Assembly (NCBI GenBank): GCA_031274495.1
Contig: JAISQB010000020.1
Span: 1-32,415, forward strand
Source: Campylobacteraceae bacterium
Lineage (GTDB): Bacteria; Campylobacterota; Campylobacteria; Campylobacterales; Campylobacteraceae
Direction: 5' to 3'
Length of the DNA stretch: 32,415 nucleotides
Shown: piece by piece, positions 1 to 9,434 of the stretch
How the letters are laid out: every line of letters starts with the position of its first letter
Numbering within the stretch: the first letter of the stretch is position 1
Position numbers and translations under genes: made by a program
Notes under the pieces: model-generated
Databases searched by the model: none
Seen by the model: only the letters and a program-made list of their open reading frames with translations
What the model was told of the DNA's origin: nothing

Positions 1-56
1 GACTCTGTTTTTTCGCTCCTTTATTAGTTTGGATTCCCGCCTGCGCGGGAATGACG
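1..56. repeat. Right half of a ~95-bp inverted-repeat element, cut by window start
   Basis: The sequence GACTCTGTTTTTTCGCTCC followed by TTTGGATTCCCGCCTGCGCG matches the right half of the three tandem elements at 664-960, which carry GACTTTG-TTTCTTCGCTCC and then a TTGGAT... arm. The left half would lie outside the window. Confidence 0.6.
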
Positions 57-155
57 AAAGTGGGCGCAGTAATGACGGAAAGGTCGCCATTTGTCACAAA
101 ACCCCACCCCTCCGTCATCCCAACAGAGCCGACCCATCAGCGACGAGGAACCCTA
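28..155. repeat. Long direct repeat, copy 1 (partner 469-596)
   Basis: About 125 bp starting at TTTGGATTCCCGCCTGCGCG recur at an offset of 441 bp with only a few substitutions, for example TTTGTCACAAAA against TTTGTCGCAAAA and GACCCATCAGCGACGAGG against GATCCATCGGCGACAAGG. Similarity fades after the GGAACC that follows. This is a recent segmental duplication inside the repeat block. Confidence 0.85.
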
Positions 156-186
156 AAGGTCAAACCCACAAAACGGGCAACCACCT

Positions 187-270
187 CGCCATTTCCGTTT
201 CCCCTCCCGTCATTTCCGTTTCCCCTCCCGTCATTCCCGTTTCCCTTTCCGTCATTCCCGTTTCCCTTTC
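187..270. repeat. 21-bp minisatellite, four units, running into a palindrome copy
   Basis: Four tandem 21-bp units can be read at 187-207, 208-228, 229-249 and 250-270. The later two are CGTCATTCCCGTTTCCCTTTC; the earlier two carry TTTCC and CCCTCC variants. The unit begins with CGTCATTCCCG, which is also the start of the palindromic repeat that follows at 271, so the array appears to grow from the edge of that repeat. The 21-bp period keeps any overlapping reading frame open, which explains the long artefactual ORF. Confidence 0.85.
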
Positions 271-351
271 CGTCATTCCCGCGCAGGCGGGAATCCAAAC
301 TAAGCGAAATGCCTTTGCTCCCCTCTCGTCATTCACGCTCCCCTCTCCGTC

Positions 352-493
352 ATTCCCGCGCAGGCGGGAATCCAAACTAAAAAAATATAATCATTCAAAG
401 AAAATATCGGATTTGAAATCATCCGCAAATCAAATACGATTTTTGACAAAAAGAGACGCTTCGCTCAATTTGGATTCCCGCCTGCGCGGGAAT
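352..493. mobile_element. MITE-like 142-bp element M1 with palindromic terminal inverted repeats
   Basis: The left end ATTCCCGCGCAGGCGGGAAT-CCAAACT is matched in inverted orientation by the right end AATTTGG-ATTCCCGCCTGCGCGGGAAT. The ~90-bp interior is AT-rich and non-coding. A second copy (M2) lies at 1121-1260. Size, inverted ends and lack of a gene fit a miniature inverted-repeat element moved by a transposase elsewhere; mobility itself is inference. Confidence 0.55.
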
Positions 494-596
494 GACGAAA
501 GTGGGCGCAGTAATGACGGAAAGGTCGCCATTTGTCGCAAAACCCCACCCCTCCGTCATCCCAACAGAGCCGATCCATCGGCGACAAGGAACCTTA
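469..596. repeat. Long direct repeat, copy 2 (partner 28-155)
   Basis: Second copy of the ~125-bp direct repeat. It starts in the right arm of element M1 and continues through GTGGGCGCAGTAATGACGG to GGCGACAAGGAACC. Confidence 0.85.
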
Positions 597-663
597 TCGG
601 GTTGCCCATTCGCAAGTTCGCCCACAAAGGTTCCTCGTCGCTTCGCTCACTCCGAACAACACA

Positions 664-754
664 CCCCCATAGGCGGGTATCCAATACACAAAGCATTCTT
701 AACATAACTTTGTATTTCGCTCCTTTTGATTTTTTGGATACCCTCCTATGGGGG
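664..754. mobile_element. MITE-like element E1 (91 bp), first of three in tandem
   Basis: The left arm CCCCCATAGGCGGGTATCCAA and the right arm TTGGATACCCTCCTATGGGGG are inverted repeats with one mismatch in 21. The ~50-bp centre (ACACAAAGCATTCTTAACAT..., then TTTGTATTTCGCTCC) is related to the centres of E2 and E3. The GTATCC/GGATAC variant is specific to this element and present in both arms. Confidence 0.6.
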
Positions 755-758
755 CATC

Positions 759-857
759 GTTCCCGCGCAGGCGGAAATCCAAGATACGCAAAACATTTTC
801 AACTTGACTTTGTTTCTTCGCTCCTTTTATATTTTGGATTTCCACCCGCGCGAGAAC
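759..857. mobile_element. MITE-like element E2 (99 bp)
   Basis: The left arm GTTCCCGCGCAGGCGGAAATCCAA pairs with the right arm TTGGATTTCCACCCGCGCGAGAAC. The GAAATCC variant on the left is matched by GGATTTC on the right. The centre carries GACTTTGTTTCTTCGCTCC as in the partial element at the window start. Confidence 0.6.
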
Positions 858-866
858 ACCCCCACT

Positions 867-960
867 CCCCCATAAGCGGGAATCCAAGCACGCAAAAAAC
901 TTTCAACACGACTTTGCATTTCACTCCTTTATACCCTTGGATTCCCCCTTATGCGGGAAC
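867..960. mobile_element. MITE-like element E3 (94 bp)
   Basis: The left arm CCCCCATAAGCGGGAATCCAA pairs with the right arm TTGGATTCCCCCTTATGCGGGAAC. The CATAAG sequence on the left is mirrored by CTTATG on the right. Its centre CACGACTTTGCATTTCACTCC is related to those of E1 and E2. A further half copy (CTCGTAGGCGGGAAC) lies about 30 bp downstream. Confidence 0.6.
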
Positions 961-1030
961 CGCCTCTTCCACCATCCACCCCTTCCCTCGTAGGCGGGAA
1001 CAAATGCTCCCACCATTTCGCCTATCTTTT

Positions 1031-1116
1031 CATCATTCCCGCTTCCCTCTTTCGTCATTCTCTCTCCCCTTTCCATCATTCTCTCTCCCCTTTCCATCAT
1101 TCTCGCCTCCCCCTTT
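1031..1116. repeat. Second 21-bp minisatellite, about four units
   Basis: Units of 21-22 bp such as CATCATTCTCTCTCCCCTTTC run from 1031 to 1116 and lead directly into the palindrome copy at 1121-1140, just as the array at 187-270 leads into the one at 275-294. The pyrimidine-rich unit is a diverged form of the same sequence. Confidence 0.75.
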
Positions 1117-1120
1117 CGTC

Positions 1121-1260
1121 ATTCCCGCGCAGGCGGGAATCCAAACTATAAAACCAAACAAATCAAAGAAAACATCAGATTTGAAATCACCCATAAATTC
1201 ATACGGTTTTTAACAAAAAGAGACGCTTCGCTTAGTTTGGATTCCCGCCTGCACAGGAAT
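1121..1260. mobile_element. MITE-like 140-bp element M2, second copy of M1
   Basis: The left palindrome ATTCCCGCGCAGGCGGGAAT-CCAAACT and the right arm TAGTTTGG-ATTCCCGCCTGCACAGGAAT flank an interior clearly related to M1: ATCAAAGAAAACATCAGATT against TTCAAAGAAAATATCGGATT, and a shared AACAAAAAGAGACGCTTCGCT (M1 has GACAAAAAG). The right palindrome has decayed, GCACAGG instead of GCGCGGG. Confidence 0.55.
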
Positions 1261-1285
1261 GACGGGAGAGAGGCGGGAATAGCTT

Positions 1286-2428
<1,143 letters not shown>

Positions 2429-2441
2429 TTATGGAGATCGT

Positions 2442-3845
2442 ATGAAAAAAGTTTTAATCATAGCCGATGGTATTTTAGCAAAACATTTTTTAGAAAGAGT
2501 TGTCAGCGTTTCAAGCGACAGCAATGAATATACGATCGTCCACTACAAAAAGAGGACGCTGGAGGGTATATCGTTTCCTGAAAACTTCAAAATCCACACA
2601 TTTGACCCGACAAGTTTGGAAAAGATGACGGGCGTGATGAAAAGGGGCTATTTTCAGGTGATGATAGCGGTGAGAAAAAAGGCGGACGCTCTGGGCTCTT
2701 ACAAGATAGTGCGCCAGTTTGACAAAAAAGTTCCCATATATATCGTGGATAGATGGGGGCTTGAGCTTGAAAACAAATACCTCACGATGATAGACTCACG
2801 CGAAGTGGTGGCATTCCGCCTTGCCGACTTTGTGCCCAATACCCCCATATACGCGCAAAATATAGGACTTAGCGTAGGAGAGGTGATGGATGTGCAAGTG
2901 CCTGTGGGAAGCTCTTATGTATATAGACACATAGGCGGCATCGAACAGAAAAAGTGGCGCGTAGCCGCACTTTACAGAAGCAATGAACTGCTTTTGCCAA
3001 CCCCCGGACTTATGATAGAGCCAAATGACAACCTCCTCATAGTGGGCGACCCCGATGTATTGCAGGATGTGTATAAAAGTATCAAAAGGGAGCTTGGGCA
3101 GTTTCCGCAGCCGTTTGGCGCCAATATCTACTCACTCATAGATATGAAAAATATGGACGAGGAGAGGATGAAGGCGTTGCTCTTGTGCGCATTTGCGTTG
3201 CACGAAAAGTTAAACTCCAAAAAACTCCACATAAAGGTGATAAACCCCACCTACTCGGTCGCCTTTAATAAGATAAAAAATTTAGCCGCAGATGATATAG
3301 ATATCACGGTAGATTATCACAACACTTTGCACGAAGATGTATATAAAAGCGATATGCATCGCCTAAATATCGGGCTTTGCGTTGTGGACAAACAGTTTTT
3401 CAAAGCCAATATGAAGATGCTTTTTAACGCCGAAATACCGATATTTAAGATAGGCAATGAGGGATTTGAAAATATAAAAAGAGGCATAGTTTTCGGCGGC
3501 AATACGGACGATATAGAAAAACACTCTTCGATTATCTTTGACCTATCCGCGCAGCTTGAACTGAAAGTGCAATTTTATGACTTTGACCCCGACTCCGAAA
3601 ATCCTGAGCTTGCCGAGCATTTTGAAAATATCGCCAAACTTTACGAAAAAGAGATACAGATCATAAAAAGCGGCGAGAAAAATCCGCTTTTCGGGCTGAA
3701 ACAAGATGATGATATATTGCAATTTGTGCCGTTTTATTCATCTTTTTTAAAATCAAAAATAGTATCTATGTTTTCTGAGGATTTAAACCGCGTATATTTT
3801 CTGCTGAACGACAAATATCAGCTTTTTTTACCGGTTTTGGAGTAA
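2442..3845 (+). CDS. TrkA/RCK-domain protein (COG3400-like), likely potassium-linked
   Basis: A soluble 467-aa protein. The N-terminus (MKKVLIIADGILAKHFLERV) resembles a TrkA-N nucleotide-binding fold, although the glycine-rich loop is weak. Residues about 145-215 (VGEVMDVQVPVGSSYVYRHI to NDNLLIVGDPDVLQDV) look like an RCK-C (TrkA-C) regulatory domain. The C-terminal half has no motif I recognise. The family is conserved in Campylobacterota beside tgt and aroB (HP0282 in H. pylori, from memory). A role in sensing or gating K+ transport is inference from the RCK fold; no channel gene is adjacent. It ends 53 bp before aroB, which has its own -10 box. Confidence 0.75.
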   Translation: MKKVLIIADGILAKHFLERVVSVSSDSNEYTIVHYKKRTLEGISFPENFKIHTFDPTSLEKMTGVMKRGYFQVMIAVRKKADALGSYKIVRQFDKKVPIYIVDRWGLELENKYLTMIDSREVVAFRLADFVPNTPIYAQNIGLSVGEVMDVQVPVGSSYVYRHIGGIEQKKWRVAALYRSNELLLPTPGLMIEPNDNLLIVGDPDVLQDVYKSIKRELGQFPQPFGANIYSLIDMKNMDEERMKALLLCAFALHEKLNSKKLHIKVINPTYSVAFNKIKNLAADDIDITVDYHNTLHEDVYKSDMHRLNIGLCVVDKQFFKANMKMLFNAEIPIFKIGNEGFENIKRGIVFGGNTDDIEKHSSIIFDLSAQLELKVQFYDFDPDSENPELAEHFENIAKLYEKEIQIIKSGEKNPLFGLKQDDDILQFVPFYSSFLKSKIVSMFSEDLNRVYFLLNDKYQLFLPVLE

Positions 3846-3863
3846 AAAATTTTGAATTTTAAG

Positions 3864-3869
3864 TATAAT
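3864..3869 (+). promoter_or_regulatory. -10 box of the aroB operon
   Basis: TATAAT lies 29 nt before the aroB ATG in an AT-rich 53-bp gap, with TTTGAATTTT just upstream. It probably drives aroB-mscS-mtaB-ftsH-like as one transcript, because those four genes overlap end to start. Confidence 0.55.
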
Positions 3870-3898
3870 TTTTCAAACAGACAACAGGTTAGGAACAA

Positions 3899-4945
3899 AT
3901 GAGAATCGACATACGCTTTTTACCCTATGAGAGCAAAGATTACGCTATCTTTATAGACGAGCTAAAAGAGTTAAATTTCAACGGCAAAGCCGCTATCATC
4001 ACGAATGACACGGTAGCCCCGCTTCATCTTGAATCGTTTAAAAAAATGGTAAAAGCAAAAGAGCTTTATGAGGTCATCATAAAAGACGGCGAAGAGTACA
4101 AAAATCTTCAAACGATAGAGTATATACTAAACGAACTTTTCAGATTTAAACTCGACAGAAAATCAACTCTTCTGGCACTCGGCGGCGGCGTTATCGGCGA
4201 TATGACGGGATTTGCGGCGTCGCTTTATCAAAGAGGGATAGATTTTGTGCAAGTTCCCACGACGCTTTTGGCGCAAGTGGACGCGAGTGTTGGCGGGAAG
4301 ACGGGTGTAAATAATAGCTTCGGCAAAAATCTCATAGGTGCTTTTTATCAACCCCGCGCCGTCTACTGCGAGAGTAAATTTTTAAAAACCCTGCCAAAAA
4401 GAGAGTTTAGCGCAGGTGTCGCCGAGATAGTTAAAATGGCGGTTATGTTTGATAGAGAGTTTTACGAATGGCTCAAAAACGCCGATTTGGACGATAAAAA
4501 CAGTCTTCAAAAGGCTATTAGAAAAAGTATAGAGATAAAAGCCAAAGTGGTGGCGCTTGATGAAAAAGAGAGCGGGGTAAGGGCTGTTTTAAATTACGGT
4601 CACACTTTTGCCCACGTGATAGAACAGAAGACAAATTACCGCGGATATCTGCACGGCGAAGCGGTGGCGATAGGGATGGTAATGGCAAATGAATTGGCTG
4701 TGAATCTGGGGCTTTTGGAAAGGACGCTGGCACAAGAGATAGAACGGACGCTGCAAAAATTCTCACTCCCCACAAGATACAAGATAGAAGATATAGACGG
4801 CTTTTATAACTCATTTTTTCTTGACAAAAAGAGTGCCAACTCCAAGATAACATTTATACTCCCCGATAATATAGGCAATTTTGCGATAAGAGACGATATA
4901 AATGAACAGGTGATAAAAGATGTGCTGGGGGTATTTGCCGAATGA
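3899..4945 (+). CDS. aroB: 3-dehydroquinate synthase
   Basis: Second step of the shikimate pathway: cyclises DAHP to 3-dehydroquinate using NAD+ and a divalent metal. The 348-aa length is typical. [14 protein letters not shown] is the NAD-binding glycine loop, followed by [21 protein letters not shown]. Metal ligands are the glutamate in GVAEIVKM and histidines in [11 protein letters not shown] and [10 protein letters not shown]. The ATG is preceded by AGG in TTAGGAACAA. The stop overlaps the next start by 4 nt (ATGA), so aroB is co-transcribed and probably translationally coupled to the mechanosensitive channel gene. This pairing of unrelated functions is what I recall in Helicobacter (HP0283-HP0284). 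Confidence 0.97.
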   Translation: MRIDIRFLPYESKDYAIFIDELKELNFNGKAAIITNDTVAPLHLESFKKMVKAKELYEVIIKDGEEYKNLQTIEYILNELFRFKLDRKSTLLALGGGVIGDMTGFAASLYQRGIDFVQVPTTLLAQVDASVGGKTGVNNSFGKNLIGAFYQPRAVYCESKFLKTLPKREFSAGVAEIVKMAVMFDREFYEWLKNADLDDKNSLQKAIRKSIEIKAKVVALDEKESGVRAVLNYGHTFAHVIEQKTNYRGYLHGEAVAIGMVMANELAVNLGLLERTLAQEIERTLQKFSLPTRYKIEDIDGFYNSFFLDKKSANSKITFILPDNIGNFAIRDDINEQVIKDVLGVFAE

Positions 4946-6534
4946 AAAAGCTCATATTAGCGCTATTTTTGTGCGGCATTTGGCTTTTTGGCGCGAATGA
5001 TACGGTGCACGATGAGAGCAGCAGTATAGACAAACTGCTTAATGACTATTTTTTAAAAATCCAAGCCTTGGACACGGCAAGTAAAAACAACATCTGGCTC
5101 ACGCGCCACGAAAATTACAACGCCTACAAAAAGAGAAAAGCCGAACTTGAGGTGATACTAAACGATATAAAAGATATAAGACTCAAGAAAGATAGCGAGT
5201 CATTGGCGCATTTGGAAGAGCTGGAGCGAAAAAGAGATGTGTTGGAGAGCCATATAGAGCAGCTTAGCGAATTTCAAAACGCCCCCTACTCCGGACTTTT
5301 AAAATCCCCCGATGTCCCGCCCGTACCATCCATAAGCAACCCTTTCGCGATATTTGCGGGCTTTTCGTATATCAAGAAAAATAAGCAGGATTTGGAGAGT
5401 TACCAAAGACAGGTGAACGAGCTTGAGATACTTTTGAAAAATTTACACGAGAAAGAGGAGATACAAGAGTATATCGCACGGCTTGACGGCGGCGACGCGA
5501 TAGAGCTCTCTTTGGAGCAGACAAGGACATTGATACAAGAGTTCAACTCCGCTTATGATATAGTCCTCACCTCATCTTCCGTGTATGAAAGAAAGATAGA
5601 AGAGTCCGTCAAACAGGCGACTAACTCCATAAAATACGAAGTAAAACACACGCTTTACATCCTTAGTATCATAGCCTCCATCATACTGATATCGTTTTTG
5701 CTGAAAATCTCCATCAAGCGTTTTATGTCGGCAAACGAGCGAAGTTATATCGTCAATAAAGTGATAAACATCATCAATGTAACACTTATCATTTTGATAC
5801 TGCTCTTTGCCTATATAGAAAATATGACCTACCTTGTCGCAGTTTTGGGCTTCGCGTCGGCGGGTATCGCTATTGCTATGAAAGATATGTTCATGAATGT
5901 TTTGGGCTGGATGGTGATAACTTTCGGCAATAGTTTCAGCGTCGGGGATAGAGTGAAGGTGAGTCAGGACGGACATTCGTATGTGGGCGATATCGTGGAT
6001 ATATCTTTGATGAGGATGACGATATTGGAAGATGTAACACTCACCACATATCTTGAAAACAAGCGCGCGGGACGCGTTATATTTATCCCCAACAACTTTG
6101 TCTTCACAACGCTTATCTCCAACTACACCCACGAGACTTTAAAAACCGTATGGGACGGCATATACATCACCATATCGTTTGACTCCAACTACAAAAAAGC
6201 TATGTACGTCATCAAAGAGATAGTGAAAAAATACTCCAAAGGCTACACCGAGATAGCAAGAACGCAGTTAAATCATCTGCGCCAAAGATACAACCTCAAA
6301 AATACCAATGTAGAGCCCAAAATCTTCTCTTTCATAGAGCCCCACGGGCTCACAATCCACGTATGGTATATGACAAACTCTTACGCGGCGCTCGCCCTAA
6401 GAAGCACTCTAAGCGGCGAGATAATCGACGCGATAAACAAAGAAGAGGATATAATGATAGCATTCCCAACACAAACGCTCAATCTAAAACAAGCCGCCAA
6501 ACTCCCGCCCAAGATCGAGGACGCAGGCGAATGA
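4942..6534 (+). CDS. MscS-family mechanosensitive ion channel
   Basis: Inner-membrane channel expected to open under membrane tension during osmotic downshock. The 530-aa protein begins with a signal peptide ([15 protein letters not shown]), followed by a ~200-residue charged, coiled-coil-rich periplasmic part. Then come three hydrophobic segments at about 235-255, 272-292 and 297-320. The last, [20 protein letters not shown], is the glycine/alanine-rich pore helix, followed by [12 protein letters not shown], the conserved start of the MscS beta domain. It is larger than E. coli MscS (286 aa) and built like the extended MscS-like proteins. It overlaps aroB by 4 nt; its own stop overlaps the mtaB start. 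Confidence 0.92.
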   Translation: MKKLILALFLCGIWLFGANDTVHDESSSIDKLLNDYFLKIQALDTASKNNIWLTRHENYNAYKKRKAELEVILNDIKDIRLKKDSESLAHLEELERKRDVLESHIEQLSEFQNAPYSGLLKSPDVPPVPSISNPFAIFAGFSYIKKNKQDLESYQRQVNELEILLKNLHEKEEIQEYIARLDGGDAIELSLEQTRTLIQEFNSAYDIVLTSSSVYERKIEESVKQATNSIKYEVKHTLYILSIIASIILISFLLKISIKRFMSANERSYIVNKVINIINVTLIILILLFAYIENMTYLVAVLGFASAGIAIAMKDMFMNVLGWMVITFGNSFSVGDRVKVSQDGHSYVGDIVDISLMRMTILEDVTLTTYLENKRAGRVIFIPNNFVFTTLISNYTHETLKTVWDGIYITISFDSNYKKAMYVIKEIVKKYSKGYTEIARTQLNHLRQRYNLKNTNVEPKIFSFIEPHGLTIHVWYMTNSYAALALRSTLSGEIIDAINKEEDIMIAFPTQTLNLKQAAKLPPKIEDAGE

Positions 6535-7784
6535 CAATGCAGCAAAAACCAAAGGTATTTTTCAAGACATTCGGATGTCGGACAAATATATACGACACCG
6601 AATTTATGATAGCAAGATTAAAAGAGTGCGAGATCACAAACAGCGAACAAGAGGCAGATATCGTGGTAGTAAACTCGTGCACGGTAACAAACGGCGCCGA
6701 TAGCGGTGTACGCAACTACATCTCCAAACAAAACAGAAGCGGTAAAAAGATAATTTTCGCAGGCTGCGGCGCCGAGACAAGAGGGGTCGAACTCTTCTCA
6801 CAGACAAAAGTCTTCGGCGTCATAGGACACAATGAAAAAGAGAATATCAACGAACTACTCCGCTCACCCGCCCCGTTTCAAAAGATAGGAACCCTCAAAC
6901 ACATACCCGCCTCCCCCATCAACACTTACCACAACAGATGCAAAGCCTTCATCAAAATACAAGAGGGGTGCAACTTCGCGTGCAGTTACTGTATCATCCC
7001 GCAAGCAAGAGGAGGCGCCCAAAGCCGCGAAGAGAGCGCCATCATAGAAGAGGTCGCCAATCTCACAAAGCAAGGCTATAATGAATTTATCCTCACAGGC
7101 ACAAACATAGGCAGTTACGGCAGGGACTTTGGGGTCACTTTAGGTGGGCTGCTTCAAAAGTTAAGCCGTGTAGAGGGCGTCAAAAGGATACGGCTTGGCA
7201 GTATCGAGCCTATACAGATAGATGAGAGTTTTCGTGAGATACTAAAAGAGAGTTGGCTTGAGCGGCACCTGCATATAGCCATCCAACATACGAATGAGAA
7301 GATGCTCAAAATTATGCGTCGGCGCAACAGTTTCAAGCGCGATTTGGCGCTTTTTGAGGAGCTCTCATCGCTTGGCTTCGCGCTTGGGACGGACTTCATC
7401 GTGGGACATCCGGGGGAGAGCGAAGAGGTCTGGCAAGAGGCGCTTGTTAACTTTAAAAAGCTGCCCCTCACACACTTGCACGCCTTTTGTTACTCAAAAA
7501 GAGACGGCACGGCGTCGGCTTTGATGAAGCAAGATGTGGACGGTACAACAGCTAAAAAGAGACTAAAAGAGCTTCAAGATATAACTCAAAATAATAATTT
7601 CATTTTCAGGCAAAAAAAAGCCCCTTTAGAGGTGTTGGTAGAGGAGAAAAAGGGTGGGCTTTTTACGGGATTTGACCAATTTTACAACCGAATATTTATA
7701 AAAACGCCCCAAGATTTGAGCGGAAAATGGATAAATATAGACGAGTACGAACCAAAAAGGGAGGGAAATTATGCAACTTTTTAA
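6531..7784 (+). CDS. mtaB: tRNA (N6-threonylcarbamoyladenosine-37) methylthiotransferase MtaB
   Basis: Radical-SAM enzyme that converts t6A37 to ms2t6A37 in tRNAs reading ANN codons. The ORF track starts at 6363, but I choose ATG 6531 (or 6537). The upstream part lies inside mscS, ATG 6531 overlaps the mscS stop as ATGA, and the protein then starts [19 protein letters not shown] as the family does, giving 417 aa. The N-terminal domain has its three cluster cysteines (FGCRTN, NSCTV, AGCGAE). The radical-SAM motif is CNFACSYC with IIPQARGG after it. The C-terminal TRAM-like tail is short. The next gene starts 14 nt inside this one. Confidence 0.93.
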   Translation: MTMQQKPKVFFKTFGCRTNIYDTEFMIARLKECEITNSEQEADIVVVNSCTVTNGADSGVRNYISKQNRSGKKIIFAGCGAETRGVELFSQTKVFGVIGHNEKENINELLRSPAPFQKIGTLKHIPASPINTYHNRCKAFIKIQEGCNFACSYCIIPQARGGAQSREESAIIEEVANLTKQGYNEFILTGTNIGSYGRDFGVTLGGLLQKLSRVEGVKRIRLGSIEPIQIDESFREILKESWLERHLHIAIQHTNEKMLKIMRRRNSFKRDLALFEELSSLGFALGTDFIVGHPGESEEVWQEALVNFKKLPLTHLHAFCYSKRDGTASALMKQDVDGTTAKKRLKELQDITQNNNFIFRQKKAPLEVLVEEKKGGLFTGFDQFYNRIFIKTPQDLSGKWINIDEYEPKREGNYATF

Positions 7785-9423
7785 ACCCAACAGACTGCAG
7801 ATAGTGGTGATACTTTTTGCTATTTTGGCGATATTGATAGGGTATCTGTTTATCAAATCACCCAAAGCGATAGATTTGACCTTTTACAACGAACTCTTAT
7901 CGCAACAAAGCATAAAAAGCGCGAAAATATCGGGCGATGAAGTTATACTCTACACCAACAAGGGTATTTTCACTATCGCCAAAGACGGCATAAGCGTCTC
8001 TCAATTGCTCTGGGCGGCGCCTGTGGATGTGGATAGGCGAAGCAGCGTGGGCGAGATAATATCTTTGGCGTTGATGTTTTTGCTGGTATTTTTCTGCTTT
8101 TTATACTTCATCTCGCCAAAGCGGGCAAACAACGCCTCCAATTTAACACTAAAAAACGCCGCCGTTGAGGGGGACGGGGTCTTTGAAAATATCATCACTC
8201 CCTCAGCCTCAAAGCTAAAATTCTCCGATGTGGCGGGCATAAAAAGCGTCAAAGAGGAGCTTAGCGAGATAGTCGATTTCCTTAAAAACCCCTCTCTTTA
8301 TCAAAAGATGGGCGTGAAACTACCGCGCGGCGTTTTGTTGATAGGACCTCCCGGAGTTGGTAAAACGATGATAGCCAAAGCGGTCGCGGGCGAAGCGAAT
8401 GTGCCGTTTTTTTACCAGAGCGGTGCCAGCTTCGTGCAGATATATGTCGGTATGGGTGCAAAAAGGGTGAGAGAACTCTTCTCTGTTGCCAAAAAAAACG
8501 CCCCATCTATCGTTTTTATAGATGAAATAGACGCGGCGGGAAAGGCAAGAGGCGGACTTAGAAACGACGAGAGAGAGGCTACTTTAAATCAACTCTTAAG
8601 CGAAATGGACGGTTTTGAGGATAACTCAGGCGTCATTGTCATCGCCGCCACCAACCGCCTTGAGATGATAGACGAGGCGCTTTTGAGGTCGGGGAGATTT
8701 GACAGGCGCATTTTTGTCTCGCTGCCTGATTTGCACGATAGAGAGAAGATTATAACCGCCTATCTTGAAGACAAAAAACACACCGTAAGCGTCAATGAGA
8801 TCGCCAAAATGAGCGTTGGCTTTAGCGGCGCGGCTCTGTCCACTCTGGTAAATGAAGCGGCTATAAACGCCCTAAGACGCAACAGCAAGACAGTAGAAAC
8901 AGAAGACTTTTTAGCCGTGCGCGACAAAGTGCTGCTGGGCAAAAAGAGGCTTGTCATCTACAGCGAAAAGGAGAAAACCATCCAAGCCGTCTATCAAGCG
9001 GCAAAGGCTCTGTGTGCGTATTGGTTCGAGCTGGATTTTGATAAGATAAGCTTGGTGGGCGATTTTACAAAAGAGGTAGATAAAGAGATAGAGTCCAAAA
9101 GCGAGATTATAGCGAAGATAAAGGTGGCGCTCTCAGGGATAGCCGCCTCAAAGATATACTTTAACGAAACTTACTCAAATTCAGGCGAGGATCTGAACAA
9201 AGCAAGGCGAATGGCAAGCGAAATGGTAGAAAGATACGCGATGGGCGATAGACTTTTACCTATGAGTTCTGATGTGGAGAGTGTGCTGACGCTCTCTCTT
9301 GATGAAGTTTCAAAATTTTTGGAAGGGATGAAAAATCCCCTCGACATACTTATATCCACCCTTTTGGAAGAGGAGAGTTTGACGAAGGATGGGATAAAAG
9401 AGATACTGGGCAAAATTTTTTAA
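7771..9423 (+). CDS. FtsH-like membrane AAA+ protein lacking the zinc-protease motif
   Basis: A 550-aa protein with FtsH architecture: transmembrane helix 8-28, a ~60-residue periplasmic part, second helix about 91-113, then an AAA+ domain. Walker A is GPPGVGKT (192-199), the pore loop is FVQIYVG, Walker B is IVFIDEID (247-254), and the second region of homology is [21 protein letters not shown]. Where active FtsH has HEAGH, this protein reads [11 protein letters not shown] (YQAAK 408-412), so both zinc-binding histidines and the catalytic glutamate are gone. The rest of the peptidase-like domain remains ([22 protein letters not shown]). It is probably an unfoldase or chaperone, or partner of the true FtsH. 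Its 3' end is duplicated inside the Sel1 array downstream. Confidence 0.9.
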   Translation: MQLFKPNRLQIVVILFAILAILIGYLFIKSPKAIDLTFYNELLSQQSIKSAKISGDEVILYTNKGIFTIAKDGISVSQLLWAAPVDVDRRSSVGEIISLALMFLLVFFCFLYFISPKRANNASNLTLKNAAVEGDGVFENIITPSASKLKFSDVAGIKSVKEELSEIVDFLKNPSLYQKMGVKLPRGVLLIGPPGVGKTMIAKAVAGEANVPFFYQSGASFVQIYVGMGAKRVRELFSVAKKNAPSIVFIDEIDAAGKARGGLRNDEREATLNQLLSEMDGFEDNSGVIVIAATNRLEMIDEALLRSGRFDRRIFVSLPDLHDREKIITAYLEDKKHTVSVNEIAKMSVGFSGAALSTLVNEAAINALRRNSKTVETEDFLAVRDKVLLGKKRLVIYSEKEKTIQAVYQAAKALCAYWFELDFDKISLVGDFTKEVDKEIESKSEIIAKIKVALSGIAASKIYFNETYSNSGEDLNKARRMASEMVERYAMGDRLLPMSSDVESVLTLSLDEVSKFLEGMKNPLDILISTLLEEESLTKDGIKEILGKIF

Positions 9424-9434
9424 AAGAGGTAAAG

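Larger units (their letters stand above)
1..1280. repeat. Gene-free block of palindromic repeats, MITE-like elements and minisatellites
   Basis: No protein gene is credible here. The long ORFs reported (394 aa and others) are translations of the repeats themselves, giving repeated peptides such as VIPAQAGIQ on one strand and DSRLRGND on the other. The basic module is a 20-bp palindrome, ATTCCCGC-CTGC-GCGGGAAT or its complement. Clean copies are at 33-52, 275-294, 352-371, 474-493 and 1121-1140; a variant copy is at 1241-1260. It fits the ATTCCC-N8-GGGAAT pattern of neisserial dRS3 repeats. The sub-elements are listed separately. The block ends about 20 bp beyond the stop codon of tgt, so its hairpins could help end tgt transcription; that is inference. 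Confidence 0.9.

Noticed and set aside
29-1213. 394-aa plus-strand ORF and several smaller ORFs in the repeat block
   Set aside because: They translate the palindromic repeats (VIPAQAGIQ, DSRLRGND), have no ribosome binding site or domain, and stay open because the minisatellite period is 21 bp, a multiple of three.
5572-6132. 186-aa minus-strand ORF opposite the mscS gene
   Set aside because: Histidine/tyrosine-rich antisense shadow of a well-supported channel gene; no domain recognised.
6363-6530. Extended N-terminus of mtaB in the ORF track
   Set aside because: The added 56 residues lie wholly within mscS in another frame and are basic and low complexity; ATG 6531 with the ATGA overlap fits the family N-terminus.
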